Part shown: piece after piece, positions 44,111 to 54,579 of the stretch | Position numbering within the stretch: the first letter of the stretch is position 1 | How the letters are laid out: each line of letters begins with the position of its first letter | The notes under the pieces: generated by a model | The model's input: the letters and a program-made list of their open reading frames with translations, nothing else | What the model was told of the DNA's origin: nothing | Databases searched by the model: none | NCBI GenBank assembly: GCA_907165275.2 | Contig: OU015677.1 | Span: 434,001-498,000 of the forward strand | DNA from: Zygaena filipendulae | Taxonomy: Eukaryota > Arthropoda > Insecta > Lepidoptera > Zygaenidae | Reading direction: 5' to 3' | DNA: 64,000 nt | Program-made: the position numbers and the translations under genes

Positions 44111-44823
44111 GTCAATGTAATTCCCACTGAATATAACATGAAAAACTTACAAATGGTCAATGCTATTCGGATAGTTTTGTTGAGAAGTTAAACTGTCAAT
44201 TGCTCCTATGCAACTAACTGTTCAGTTTGCATTTCAATGGAATCGCCAATATAATTCCCACTGGCAGTAACATGGAAGTTTTTAGAAGACTATGATGACA
44301 AATAGAGATAAATTTATAATATGTCTCACAATAACTTATTTATTTACGTATTTAGTATTTATTGATGAAAATAAAATGAAAAATACACGTAGGTACATAC
44401 TCGCGGGAATTCCAAGATAAACTATACGTATAAATAATCGATATTGATAATCGAGATCGGAGTACCTACCGGAAAGTTGTGTGCGTGTCTACTGGAAACG
44501 AATATTATAATTAAAAATATTTATAAGTGTCAACTAGTGAAAAAAACGAGTAGTGTGTGCTCTGTTTGTTCGGGTGTTCATTTTTAAATGCATGGTTTGT
44601 GGAATGTTGTGTTTATTTTGGGAAATTACATACGTTATCCTATCATATTTTGATTCTTATTTGTGGTGAGGATCATGTGGGTAGAAGCGAATCAATCAAT
44701 ATAAATAAACATCAGCAATTCGCCTTCTGTAGAATTGCGAGCAATATCTCCCTCGCCTTTACAATTTTAACTTTTTAACAGGCGATATTATTAAGTTGCG
44801 AGCATTGATTGTGTAAGATTATA

Positions 44824-45891
44824 ATGAAATTCCACTGCTGTACCTCCGTGCACGAGACCTCTGCTGGTTCGTTAGCCTGCGTCAAGTGCGAGCATTCTTA
44901 TCATGTGCAGTGTGTTATATCCTCGGAAAAGAGGAAAAGGGAGTTAACGAGGGACTTTAAAAAATCTTGGATATGTCCCGTGTGTAGTACGAAACAGCCT
45001 AGACAACTCAAAAACGACGATACGCCAATTAAAGAGACCTCCCGTAACAATCAAATTGAGATGGATAATGTGTGCACGCGGCGTGGTGGCTCCGCAGCCT
45101 CGCCTCCAACAGCTCCCCAACAGTGCAACGTTGAAGATCCGTTAAGTATGGTCGCATTCATGTCGGAGATACGTGACATGTTTGCGCAGCTTCGGAACGA
45201 GCAAGTAAATAAATTGAATACCCTAAGCTCAACTGTTAACGATATCAAACTCCAAAACATTGAGATTCGATCCAGTATCGAATTTATGTCTAAGAAATAC
45301 GATGATCTGTTGACTCGACTGGAGGTCTTGGAGATCAGTAATGATGCTTACAAAAATCAGATTGGTAAGCTTGAACTGATGATAGAACAGCTCCAGCGAA
45401 CCGCACGTGCTTCAGCTATTGAGATAAGAAACGTTCCAAAATCGATTGAGGAAAACAAAAATGATCTTCATAATATTGTTAAGAAAATTGGGTCTATGAT
45501 TGAGCAGCCAATTCTAGACTCCGACATTAGGGATATTTATCGTCTACAAACTAAAAACCCCTCAGATAGCCAAATCAATGTCAACTTCACAACAGTCACG
45601 CTAAAGGACAGTTTCGTCAGGCTGTCAAGGGATTACAACAAGGCTAATCCAGATAATAAGCTGAATACTTCGCATTTGTCTGTTCCTGGAGTGACTAGAC
45701 CCGTTTATGTGGCTGAATCCCTGTCACCAAAGGTCAAACGGCTTCATTACCTGGCAAGGGAACTTTTAAAGAAGAAAAAAATCGTAAGCTGCTGGACATC
45801 CTATGGAAATGTATATATACGAAAGACCGAGGGTTCACAAGCTATACGTATCGTGAATGAAGACCAGCTTGTAAAGCTTAGCTCTATATGA
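44824..45891 (+). CDS. LINE ORF1 protein (PHD-like finger, coiled coil, FP-like domain)
   Basis: This 355-aa protein would be the RNA-binding/chaperone partner of the LINE particle. The frame is open five codons upstream, but ATG at 44824 (MKFHCCTS) is the first methionine. Residues about 4-50 form a PHD-like zinc finger: CC, then CVKC, HVQC and CPVC; the first ligand pair is compressed compared with a standard CxxC. A basic/polar linker follows, then a coiled coil (about 115-200, regular leucine/isoleucine heptads). The C-terminal half (about 205-355), with AIEIRNVPKS and the closing SCWTSYGNVYIRKTEG, resembles the FP-type domain common in insect LINE ORF1s. The frame is intact; ORF2 follows downstream in the same reading frame. 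Confidence 0.8.
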   Translation: MKFHCCTSVHETSAGSLACVKCEHSYHVQCVISSEKRKRELTRDFKKSWICPVCSTKQPRQLKNDDTPIKETSRNNQIEMDNVCTRRGGSAASPPTAPQQCNVEDPLSMVAFMSEIRDMFAQLRNEQVNKLNTLSSTVNDIKLQNIEIRSSIEFMSKKYDDLLTRLEVLEISNDAYKNQIGKLELMIEQLQRTARASAIEIRNVPKSIEENKNDLHNIVKKIGSMIEQPILDSDIRDIYRLQTKNPSDSQINVNFTTVTLKDSFVRLSRDYNKANPDNKLNTSHLSVPGVTRPVYVAESLSPKVKRLHYLARELLKKKKIVSCWTSYGNVYIRKTEGSQAIRIVNEDQLVKLSSI

Positions 45892-46215
45892 CTAAATCGA
45901 ACCTCAAGTCTACTATATTTATTATTTATATTTTATTTTTTAATTTTTACTTACGCGGTAGGTTATTTTTGCTTACACGTTGTTGCTTTTCCACATAATG
46001 TCTTTATATCTTCCTGCTACACTTTTACATACGCACGTTTATTGTACACAGCACAAACACAGGGTAAACGTCACAGTCACAGAGTCACGTTTAACTTTAC
46101 ATTTTTTCCACTGTTATCTTTGCCTCCACTATGGGTTCCGGTTTGCATTTTTTTTGTATAATTTCAACGGTAATTCCTTTGTTGCACCACTGCATTTCAC
46201 TTCTGTTATATTTAG
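45892..46215 (+). other. LINE ORF1-ORF2 spacer
   Basis: An unusually long spacer, with stops in all frames, T-rich near the end (TTATTTTTCGCTTTCAATAG at 46217-46236 runs into ORF2). It could hold a signal for internal initiation or reinitiation; this is inference. Confidence 0.4.
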
Positions 46216-46257
46216 TTATTTTTCGCTTTCAATAGTCTAAATGAAATTACCGATGAC

Positions 46258-49158
46258 TTGGACCTGATTAAGGTGTCCGAGTCAACGGTTTGTGATATAG
46301 AGGAGTGTGTATCGTTCTTGGTTGACTGGAAACAGTCACTTAAGGTCCTCCATCAAAATATACGTAGTATAAATCGCAATATCTCAGGATTGCATACTCT
46401 AATTAAAAGATCTGATATTGAATGGGATTGTATTGTTTTGACTGAATGTTGGTTGAGTTGTGCACAGAATATCCCCGTCATTGAAGGCTACACATCTATG
46501 TTTACTAAAAATAATCGTACCCAAAATGAAGGCGTAGTGGTATACTATAAGAGTGCCATGACAGTTGAGACGGATGAACCAATGCTTTCTGATGCCAACT
46601 GTCTTGCCGTACAGCTTTCGATTCAGACTGTTATTTTAGCCATTTATAGACCTCCAGCAGAGCAAGATATAGCGCGTTTTATTGAGTCACTTGATGCTGT
46701 GCTAAGAAAATATTCTTCTTTCGCCAATATAGTGTTAATCGGTGATATTAATATTGATATTAACCCTCAAGGCTCTGATCCTCGATCCTCTATTTACCTT
46801 GACCTGATGGCTTGTCATGGCATGCTACCGGCACATACCATACCCACGCATAGTAAAACTTGTTTGGATCATGTTATTCTAAAAACAAGACTTCCTGCTC
46901 GATGTTGCATAGCCGAGACTTCACTTACTGACCACGACACTGTGATTCTCCTCCTCAACCTGGATGTTCCAAACGTTCATCCGCCTAGAGTTTACAAACG
47001 TATTGACTATACTGCTTTGGACACTGCGATGGACTGTATTGACTTACATCCACTCTATCTTATGAATGATGCGAATGCTGCCGCGAACTATTTGATCGAC
47101 AGTTTAAATCATAAAATCGTCTCATGCACTAGCACAAACAAAATTTCTAACCGTAAACGAATAAAAAAGCCATGGATTACTCCTGGATTATTGAGATGCA
47201 TGAGAAACAGAGACAAGCTTCATCAGAGGGCTAAAAGGTATCCGGAAAGTGATGTAACACAAGTAACGTATAAAAGGTACAGAAATTTTTGTAACAGCCT
47301 CTTGAAAAAACTCAAAAGAGAATATGAAAAGCATGAGATCGACATGGCTAGCAGGTCGGGTAACAAAAAATTATGGGAGACTATTAAAACAATCACATAT
47401 ACATCTAACCTTAAAGAGTCAACTAGTAAACTAATTTCTACTAGTGACCCCCAAGGCTCTATTGACAAATTAAATACATTCTTCTCTAATATTGGTAAAA
47501 ATCTCGCTGATAAAATCCCTATCCCTTCAGATGATATCTCTGACTTAGCAAGTTTCTCCTCTCTGCATTCCTTTGTTCTGCTTCCAACGGATGAATGTGA
47601 GGTACATGACTTAATACGCAATTTAAGAACGAACTGTGCTTCTGGACCTGATAATATTACTGGCTCCTTTCTAAAACGATACGCAAGACTGTTGGTTTCT
47701 CCGTTAACTTATATTTTTAATCTGTCTCTCGGTACGAGTGCGTTCCCCCGCTGTTTTAAGACTGCCGAAGTCCACCCTATATTTAAGAATGGCGACCGCG
47801 CTTGTGCCAGTAACTATAGACCAATCTCTGTTTTGCCTTCTACTTCAAAAATCCTAGAACGGATTATTAATAAAAGATTAGTAAATTATCTTGAGCATAA
47901 CCATTTACTAGCTAATTCTCAATATGGCTTTCGTGCAGGTAGGTCCACCGATGATGCAGTTCACGAATTAGTTAGCTACGTTGTTTCAGCTCTGGATTGT
48001 AATAGAAAGTCGATTGCTATCTTCCTGGACCTGACCAAAGCATTTGACACCGTTTCTGTCCCGATTTTGCTAAATAAACTCGAAACGCTTGGAGTGAGAG
48101 GCAGCCAATTAGATCTATTTGCTGATTATCTGAACAGCAGGTTTCAGAGAGTGAGGGTGGGTGATCTTACAAGTCAGGACCTGCCTATTACGTACGGAGT
48201 CCCACAAGGAAGTATTCTGGGACCAACACTATTTCTAACCTATATAAATGACTTATGTAGTCTTAGTTTGACCCAGGGTAAAATAGTAACATTTGCAGAC
48301 GATACTACACTGCTTTTCAGTGGAAATTCTTGGGAGGAAGTATATGATATGGCTCAGAACGGATTTAACAAGGTCCTCAAATGGTTAACCAAAAACAGGC
48401 TCACACTAAACATTGACAAGACGAAATATTTAACCTTCTCTATAAGAAATGTTGGCCAAACATCTAGTCATGATCACAATATAGTAGCCCATAGCTGTTA
48501 TTTTACCGAAGACCGTTGCTGCTGCCCTAATCTCCGACAGGCAAATACCATTAAATATCTTGGTGTGGAAATCGATAGCAGATTGAGCTTTCAACCACAT
48601 ATTGATTTGTTGACTTCGAGAGTGAGAAAGCTAATTTACATTTTTAAAAATTTACGCCACATAGCTGATACAAACATTATTAACATGGTTTATTACTCTT
48701 TGTGCCAGTCTATTCTGTCATACTGCATCACGTCCTGGGGCGGTGCCCCTAAATCTATATTGTTAAAGCTGGAGCGGGCACAGAGATTGGTTCTTAAGGT
48801 AAGTAGATTTCTTCCACCCTTGTTCCCGACCGCTGACTTGTACAGGCAAACTGAAATGCTGACAGTTAGGCAACTATTTATTCTCTACGTCGTGCTTAGA
48901 AACCATTGCCACCTAAACTACGACCCTAATCTACTAGCAAATAAAAGACGTAATCATGCAGTTGCTAGTGCAACATTATTTAATACCAGCTTTGCTAAAA
49001 GGTTTTTCGGTTTTCTTGGCCCTTATCTATACAACTATCTCAACAGGAAGCTTTCCTTTTATTCGTTGTCTAAGTTCGAATGTAAAAAATTGGTCTCTGA
49101 ATGGTTGCAAGGTCTAAACTATGACAGTACAGAGAATCTGATTAAGCCCCCTGTATGA
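46258..49158 (+). CDS. LINE ORF2 protein (AP endonuclease + reverse transcriptase)
   Basis: A protein of about 966 aa that would nick target DNA and reverse-transcribe the element RNA there. Numbering starts at the TTG at 46258. Endonuclease (about 28-230): N35 in LHQNIRS, E63 in LTECW, D163 and N165 in IGDINID, D204/H205 in LDHV and D225/H226 in LTDHD, all expected catalytic residues. Reverse transcriptase (about 450-760): NYRPISVLPS, QYGFRAGRSTDD, FLDLTKAFDTV, VPQGSILGPTLF and the active site FADD (681-682). A cysteine/histidine-containing C-terminal region follows. The frame is open back to 46216 but has no ATG before residue 81, inside the endonuclease, so translation must start at a non-AUG codon or by another route. 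No stop or frameshift. Confidence 0.9.
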   Translation: MDLIKVSESTVCDIEECVSFLVDWKQSLKVLHQNIRSINRNISGLHTLIKRSDIEWDCIVLTECWLSCAQNIPVIEGYTSMFTKNNRTQNEGVVVYYKSAMTVETDEPMLSDANCLAVQLSIQTVILAIYRPPAEQDIARFIESLDAVLRKYSSFANIVLIGDINIDINPQGSDPRSSIYLDLMACHGMLPAHTIPTHSKTCLDHVILKTRLPARCCIAETSLTDHDTVILLLNLDVPNVHPPRVYKRIDYTALDTAMDCIDLHPLYLMNDANAAANYLIDSLNHKIVSCTSTNKISNRKRIKKPWITPGLLRCMRNRDKLHQRAKRYPESDVTQVTYKRYRNFCNSLLKKLKREYEKHEIDMASRSGNKKLWETIKTITYTSNLKESTSKLISTSDPQGSIDKLNTFFSNIGKNLADKIPIPSDDISDLASFSSLHSFVLLPTDECEVHDLIRNLRTNCASGPDNITGSFLKRYARLLVSPLTYIFNLSLGTSAFPRCFKTAEVHPIFKNGDRACASNYRPISVLPSTSKILERIINKRLVNYLEHNHLLANSQYGFRAGRSTDDAVHELVSYVVSALDCNRKSIAIFLDLTKAFDTVSVPILLNKLETLGVRGSQLDLFADYLNSRFQRVRVGDLTSQDLPITYGVPQGSILGPTLFLTYINDLCSLSLTQGKIVTFADDTTLLFSGNSWEEVYDMAQNGFNKVLKWLTKNRLTLNIDKTKYLTFSIRNVGQTSSHDHNIVAHSCYFTEDRCCCPNLRQANTIKYLGVEIDSRLSFQPHIDLLTSRVRKLIYIFKNLRHIADTNIINMVYYSLCQSILSYCITSWGGAPKSILLKLERAQRLVLKVSRFLPPLFPTADLYRQTEMLTVRQLFILYVVLRNHCHLNYDPNLLANKRRNHAVASATLFNTSFAKRFFGFLGPYLYNYLNRKLSFYSLSKFECKKLVSEWLQGLNYDSTENLIKPPV

Positions 49159-49430
49159 TTTTTTAATTTTTTTTTTTTTTTTCTTTCTCCGTACATACGT
49201 GCTCATACTAAACTTATACACGCTCACGCACAAACACATACTCACGCACATCCACACCCACACATATACGCACAGGCACACACACACCCGCACACATCCA
49301 CACCCACACATACTCATACACGCACTGCAGGCACACATACACATATACGCTCCTCACCTACACATAGACATACACGACCAGGCACACATTCATATACACA
49401 GACACACACATATTTCGGTTTTATTTGAAT
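49150..49430. repeat. T run and (CA)n-rich tract in LINE 3' UTR
   Basis: T16-like run at about 49166-49182, then CACACA/CATACA repeats at 49215-49412. Confidence 0.75.
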
Positions 49431-49689
49431 AAATTATGTCTAATTATTCCGACGCCACTATCAATATGGAAATTGTACCTACCTAACATTGTTTTTACTT
49501 GTTAAAATTAGTGTACCAACACAATATCTTTGTGGAGCACTGGAGAGTTGAAATACAGGCTTTGCTTAGTTCAACCTCCAGTTATTCTGGATAATAAGTA
49601 CCAATTGTTGTTGTTGTGTAATGTGTGTGTAATGTATGTACCTTTTTTGGGATAAATAAAATATTATTATTATTATTATTATTAAACCT

Positions 49690-50280
49690 TCCTCTGAAAA
49701 CCGCATGAAAATCCGTCCAGCTTTGATTTTAACGCGAACACACAGACAGACAGACAGACGCGACGGAGAACTTTGTGTTATAATATGTATTTAAGGAAAA
49801 ATACTGGTACATAAAACCAAATTAAGTTAGCAACTGAAAAAAAAAAATCTTCCAAACCACTTACGAATTGTTTTAGAAAATTGACCGTGTGATAGCGTCA
49901 TAAGCAATTTTTAGATAAATTACATGTGTATAATATTGTACATAATATTATTATTATAATAGTTAAATGGTTCACAAACATCTGTCCTGGGTCGGTTGAT
50001 GGAGCATCGCTGTAACGGACCGACGAACGAGCACTGACCCCGGTGTGTGTGTGGATATAGCTAGAGTATAACATACTAGTTGTCGCCCGCGGAACACAAC
50101 ACATAATATAAAGTTATGGAATATATTTAAGTAGGGTTTTTCTTGTCAAACTAACGCGGGTGAAACCGCGGGGCACGGCTATTATGGCAATAAATAAGTC
50201 GGAATTCCGGGATGAAAGAATGTCACTTATGAACATTGTAACTTCGTATAAGAAAAATAAAGTTTGAGATTACTTAAGTA
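49690..50280. other. mostly unassigned; Helitron-like scraps
   Basis: A (CAGA)n run at 49741-49758 ends the host Helitron copy. Scraps of the 3' hairpin lie at 50074-50095 (minus, CTAGTTGTCGCCCGCGG) and 50150-50182 (plus, GCGGGTGAAACCGCGG). No gene. Confidence 0.4.
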
Positions 50281-50286
50281 TTTTTC

Positions 50287-50606
50287 ATTACTCATACTCG
50301 GAAAGTAGGTCTGAAGTTGCCTGAGAAGCGGGTTGAAAGTAACACTTTTCAGCCCTAGGGAGAATTGCTTTCAACTGACAGCTGGATACTGCAGAAACTC
50401 AAGTTTTTTTTAATGTCATAGATGCCCCCTATGACATTACTGGCCAGTAGCACACCTAATGGTTGATTTATGTAAAATAAAATTCACTCATTTTTTTCTT
50501 TAGCTAATTCCTATTTTTATTTTGACTTTCCTTGCATTCGTAATGAAAAGCACAGTGTTACCCTCGGGAGAAAGATTTCACCCCTAGGATAACAATGTAC
50601 TATTTT
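50287..50606 (+). repeat. A+B repeat unit, block B shortened
   Basis: Same order as 13866-14223. The end of B is deleted between GGGAGAAAG and TTTCACCCC. A local inverted duplication (ATGTCATAGATGCC / CCCCTATGACAT) lies at about 50413-50438. Confidence 0.65.
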
Positions 50607-50869
50607 TGTGTTTATTCATTACAAACACACATCAAATCTTATATCTTTGTAATACTAACTAGTATAGAAGAGAACAAAAACAATAAAGAGAAAAAGCAAC
50701 ACGAAATAAAACCATATTGTTATTTATCTTCCGCTCGCAGGAAACGCGGGGTGCGTTCACAATGGCGACCGGACGCTGCGACTTTTCAGACTCTTCAATA
50801 GAGAGATCTGTATCAATAAAAATGAATCGCCGAAATGTATGTGATCGCATAACTTCCAAACGACTGCAC

Positions 50870-50993
50870 CAAATTGGATAATTCTGTTCTTTCGTGTTCG
50901 TTACGGTCAGGACCAGTTTTGCATAAAAGAAATTAGGAGTTCCTGCGGGAATTCCGAAACTTATGCGGGTAACACCGCTGGGCACAGCTAGAT
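50870..50993 (+). mobile_element. Helitron-like 3' part
   Basis: GGAGTTCCTGCGGGAATTCC to GGGCACAGCTAG; the hairpin is mismatched (GCGGGTAACACCGC). Confidence 0.5.
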
Positions 50994-51093
50994 TTAGCTA
51001 GGTAGATTCTATACTTAATTAGAGAAGAAGAAAATCGTTTATTTTATCTCATCAACAGCACATAAAAAAATGATAAAAAAGAGCATTTGCAAC

Positions 51094-51186
51094 AGCCATG
51101 TTGACTAATTTTTTTTTTGGTCCGTCTTGTAGTATAGTAAAAAATATTGGACACGTATTTTTTCTTTTTTTACGTAATCAAAAAAT
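51094..51186 (-). mobile_element. TGACGTCA MITE copy 13, one end only
   Basis: CATGTTGACTAATTTT to TACGTAATCAAAAAATG, cut at 51186 before reaching the palindromes. Confidence 0.65.
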
Positions 51187-51390
51187 GTGGTTTGCCGACC
51201 TGCAATGGGGATGGGAACTGGCTTTCAAGTGGGGCTGCCGGAACACACCGTTAGGTGCTCGGCGACAGATTTGCAACTTGAAGGTGGTAGCTAGCCAGCC
51301 GGGCACTAGAGAGCGCCCTACCACCGTGCTGTGGTTTCCTCACGATGTTTTTCTTCACCGACAGCTCAAGCTCGTTGTTTGTTAATCCAA
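51187..51390 (+). mobile_element. repeat shared with 20760-20950
   Basis: GCCGGAACACACCGTTAGG, GCAACTTGAAGGTGGTAGC, GTGGTTTCCTCACGATG and AGCTCAAGCTCGTTG in order. A probable SINE or retroposon interrupting MITE copy 13. Confidence 0.5.
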
Positions 51391-51774
51391 GTTGATCACG
51401 ATTTGTTGCGTCCAGTATGAACTAACCCTTGTAACGCCCTTTTTTCAAGTAGGCAACGTAAGCAAAGTTAGAGAAACTGCCGACTTTACAAGACCGGTAG
51501 TAGGTACGGTCGGTATACGAGTAGTTCCCGTATACGAACCACGATCACGCGTCTCGGTCAATTTTTTTTTGTTTTTTTTTTTTTTTTCCAGAGGCATCGA
51601 AACATTTTATGAGAGCATTCGTGGTTTTTTCAACGCGGAAAAAGAAGAGTTCTGCGTTTGATTTTGTGTACATATCAGTACCTATATAACACTAGATATT
51701 GCCTGCGATTTCAAAGGCACCCAAGCGTTAATTTGGGAGTTCCGACGTCACAGCTATAGTATAAAACCATATCT

Positions 51775-52010
51775 GGACGCAGATAAGCAATAACATGTTA
51801 ACCCACAAAATAAAGTTACTGATACAGAACGCTCTATTGAGAGTTACAGAACGTTTTTTAAACTATTTGTTTACCTTATTACATTGCTTAAATATGTAAC
51901 TAAATATTGAACATAAAAAATGTTGACACAAAATAGCGTTATAATTTTAAAACACGATTTGCTCAAAAAAATTCCAGTGTGGGTTAACACACTATTGCTT
52001 ATCTATGTCC
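51775..52010. mobile_element. MITE, GGAC ends, ATCT duplication
   Basis: GGACGCAGATAAGCAATA to TATTGCTTATCTATGTCC, flanked by ATCT (51771-51774 and 52011-52014). Sister of 41664-41898. Confidence 0.8.
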
Positions 52011-52014
52011 ATCT

Positions 52015-53200
52015 GCCTGTCGACTAGGTCAAGTAGTAATTTTCAAAATTTCGTATGTATTCAGTGAGTTAGTAGACCTTTCAATTTACTGAAATACGTA
52101 TCAAATCAACGTTTTAATGATTACTTAATTTTAAGTAGAGATTTAAAAAAAAAACTGCCGCACTCAGAGACGTTCATCAAATTAATAGTTAAAAATTACG
52201 TATTTAAAAAAGATTGGTATGTGTAAACAAGAGTTTTTGAAGTACTTAAGTAATTAATTATATTATAAACATTGAGTAGTTTCACAAGATAAAGACTTCA
52301 AAAGATAACAACAATTAAAACAACGTTTTAATATCGGCTGAATAAAATAACAAAAAAGGCCATAAAACACAATAGTGAATTTAAAAAAAAGAACTCACCA
52401 TTCCATTGTCCATGCCCCCATACGGCGATTGGTATCCCGCCTTTTCTGTGACTGCAAGGAAATAATTATTGTCGGATTAATTCACCGTCAAATGTACACA
52501 CTTGGCTGTATGCACCGTGTTTCCATTGCCACGTCACACGTGACACGATACAATTTTCCGTCGCGTTCCTCGAACACACTTTTCGGCGGGAATATTTTAT
52601 AACCTAAGCGTTTGCGTGTTGCCATTATTTTTTGTTAGTTAATCGTTTTCTTAAAGTACTTACAGTTGATGAAATCAATTTAACCTTTTAAAATTTTGTA
52701 ATTACCTAAACAAGAGTAAACAATATTGTAGATTTCACAGATTTCTGAAAAAAAATAAACACAGATTTTTAAATAAAATTAAAAGTTAATAAATCAGAAT
52801 AAAATAACAATGCCCGCAAAACGGGCCGATATCGGGTCAAAATCAAAGATTAAATTCATACATCCAAAAGTAACGTAGCAAATAATAAAAATAAAATACA
52901 ATAAAACACCAAACTCACATTTAACTATCCTGTCCATATTATTATTATCCTTTCAATTCTATCGAGGACTCAAACCTGACAATAGATAGAATTACACTAC
53001 GCGCGAGAACCCCACATTGATTTGGAGTTCATAAAAAAGCGATTATAAAAATTATTACATACATAGGTACATTATTCCCTGTACAAACTGAAGTGTAACC
53101 CGATATCGATGAATAGGCACAGAACGTCATTCAGCGCACGAAGAGTCATGGAATTAAACGGGTGGCGACTGGTGAGACAAGCTTGCTACATTCCACGCAC
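52015..53200. other. unassigned sequence
   Basis: No gene seen. 52108-52190 carries a GAGTGCGGC-family piece. Confidence 0.35.
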
Positions 53201-53205
53201 TCTTC

Positions 53206-53476
53206 AATAGGCTAGTTGACTTTTTAGTATTTAGTTCGTCCATATAGATTAATGAAAAATATTGGACACGTATTTTTTCTTTTTTATGTAACCAAAAAAT
53301 AACAGCGCTACATTGATTCGAAATGTCGCGTGATAATCTTGATACAATTTATACATGGTTATGACGTCACGAGTCAAAGTAGTTTTTCATAAATTTAAAA
53401 AAGCCGAATAAGCGTGTCTATTATTTGTTTTATTGACTAAATAGAATTTTGATATTCATACCCAGACAAGACGCCT
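53206..53476 (-). mobile_element. TGACGTCA MITE copy 14, diverged
   Basis: AATAGGCTAGTTGAC at one end; one palindrome remains (ATGACGTCACGAG). Confidence 0.65.
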
Positions 53477-53607
53477 ATGATCATTGTTCTTGTTTCAATT
53501 TTGAATTTCGAATCTAACTAACGCTCGCTCTAAACAAACTCGTGTTGCATTCGGCGCGAGCGATTCGGCGTTCGACGCCCATCGGTTGGCACCGTCCTTT
53601 ATCACTG

Positions 53608-53633
53608 AATATGGTGCGAAATTCGCGCCATAT
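53608..53633. repeat. 26-bp near-perfect palindrome
   Basis: ATATGGTGCGAAATTCGCGC continuing to CATATG; arms differ at one position. Confidence 0.55.
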
Positions 53634-53669
53634 GTTTGTGGCTGGGTCATAGCACTCTAGTGCGAAGCG

Positions 53670-53735
53670 AGACACTACACCGATCGAGTGGTTATGGCAT
53701 TTGCCTGGCTGCGTAGCACGGAAGGGTGGTGTTAC
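53670..53735 (+). mobile_element. possible tRNA-derived SINE head
   Basis: GATCGAGTGGTTATGGCATT is A-box-like. No B box was found at the right distance. Confidence 0.25.
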
Positions 53736-53841
53736 AAAAACATAGAAAAAAAAATTAATCTTCTGATTGGATCCATGTACGTACGTTCAAAGTACCTCAC
53801 TGACAAAAAAACTAAATCATAATCCATATTGTAAGAGAAAG

Positions 53842-54173
53842 AAATGGGCATGTTGACTAATTTTTATTTTTTAGTCCGTCTTGTAGATTATTAAAAAATA
53901 TTGGACACGTATTTTTTTCTTTTTTTACGTAATCAAAAAATAACGGCGATATATTGAGTTGAAATTTCGCGTGACGTCACTATTCTGACAGTTTGTATGG
54001 CGGTTTTGTGGTTAGTGACGTCACGACCTCCTCATCCTAAATTTTAATGCGCTTTATCTCTGTATATTTTAATTTATTTAAAAAACCAAAAAATACGTGT
54101 CTATTGTTTTTTTATTTTCTAACTGACGGACTAATTAGAATTTTGATTTTCAAAAGTAGTCCACATCCCTATT
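53842..54173 (-). mobile_element. TGACGTCA MITE copy 15, full
   Basis: AATGGGCATGTTGAC to GTCCACATCCCTATT. Both palindromes intact. Confidence 0.8.
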
Positions 54174-54365
54174 CCCTACTAATATTATAAACGCGTAAAT
54201 TTCGTATTTGTGGATGTTTGTTACTCTTTCACGCAAAAACTACTAAATGGGTTTTAATGAAACTTTACATTTTACAATAATATACCTTATACATCAGAAT
54301 AACACATATTATAGGCTATAATTGTAATCCTGAATTCCCGGAACGCGGGTGAAACTAGCTAGCTA
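54173..54365 (+). mobile_element. Helitron-like copy
   Basis: TCCCTACTAATATTATAAAC to GCGGGTGAAACTAGCTAG; it follows the MITE directly. Confidence 0.6.
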
Positions 54366-54565
54366 ATTACAGATAAATAATTAAATATTAATGAAAATGA
54401 ACTTTCTTTCAAGTAATCGCCGTAAACATCTGTCGATGTTACAGGCTATTTCAAAAATTAAGTTTCATCGTAATCGGTTCAAATCGAAACAAACAAGACA
54501 CAGAGTTCGCCGCGGTCTCACGACACTCGCGCGACTAGACGGTAGCGCGATGTAAAATACACACA

Positions 54566-54579
54566 GCGCCATCTAGTGG
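54566..54579 (-). promoter_or_regulatory. CTCF-like binding motif
   Basis: The minus strand reads CCACTAGATGGCGC, matching the conserved CTCF core (CCASYAGRKGGCGC). It lies in a GC-richer patch (54500-54600). Confidence 0.45.

Larger units (their letters stand above)
44430..49685 (+). mobile_element. near full-length non-LTR retrotransposon (Jockey/CR1-type)
   Basis: About 5.25 kb: a 5' UTR of about 390 bp, ORF1, a spacer of over 320 bp, ORF2, and a 3' UTR with a T run and a CA-rich tract. It ends in a (TTA)n tail at 49664-49684. No long terminal repeats. The boundaries come from the split host repeat, so the 5' end is good to about 10 bp. Both ORFs are open. The microsatellite tail and FADD polymerase motif suit the Jockey/CR1 group; the exact clade is not settled. 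Confidence 0.82.
44395..49800 (-). mobile_element. Helitron-like subfamily C host copy, split by the LINE
   Basis: CGCGGGAATTCCAAGATAAA at 44402 and AAACCTTCCTCTGAAAACCG at 49685 are adjacent in the intact copy at 26400-26480. The LINE lies between them. Confidence 0.6.

Noticed and set aside
45980..46240. 86-codon open frame between LINE ORF1 and ORF2
   Set aside because: T-rich hydrophobic content with no motif; it lies wholly in the spacer and is probably chance.
47223..47621. 132-codon minus-strand frame inside LINE ORF2
   Set aside because: A shadow of the reverse-transcriptase ORF on the opposite strand.
49199..49432. 77-codon H/T-rich frame
   Set aside because: A translation of the (CA)n tract in the LINE 3' UTR.
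50659..51661. Open frames of 89-108 codons
   Set aside because: They cross MITE, Helitron-like and SINE-like borders, so they cannot be one conserved gene.
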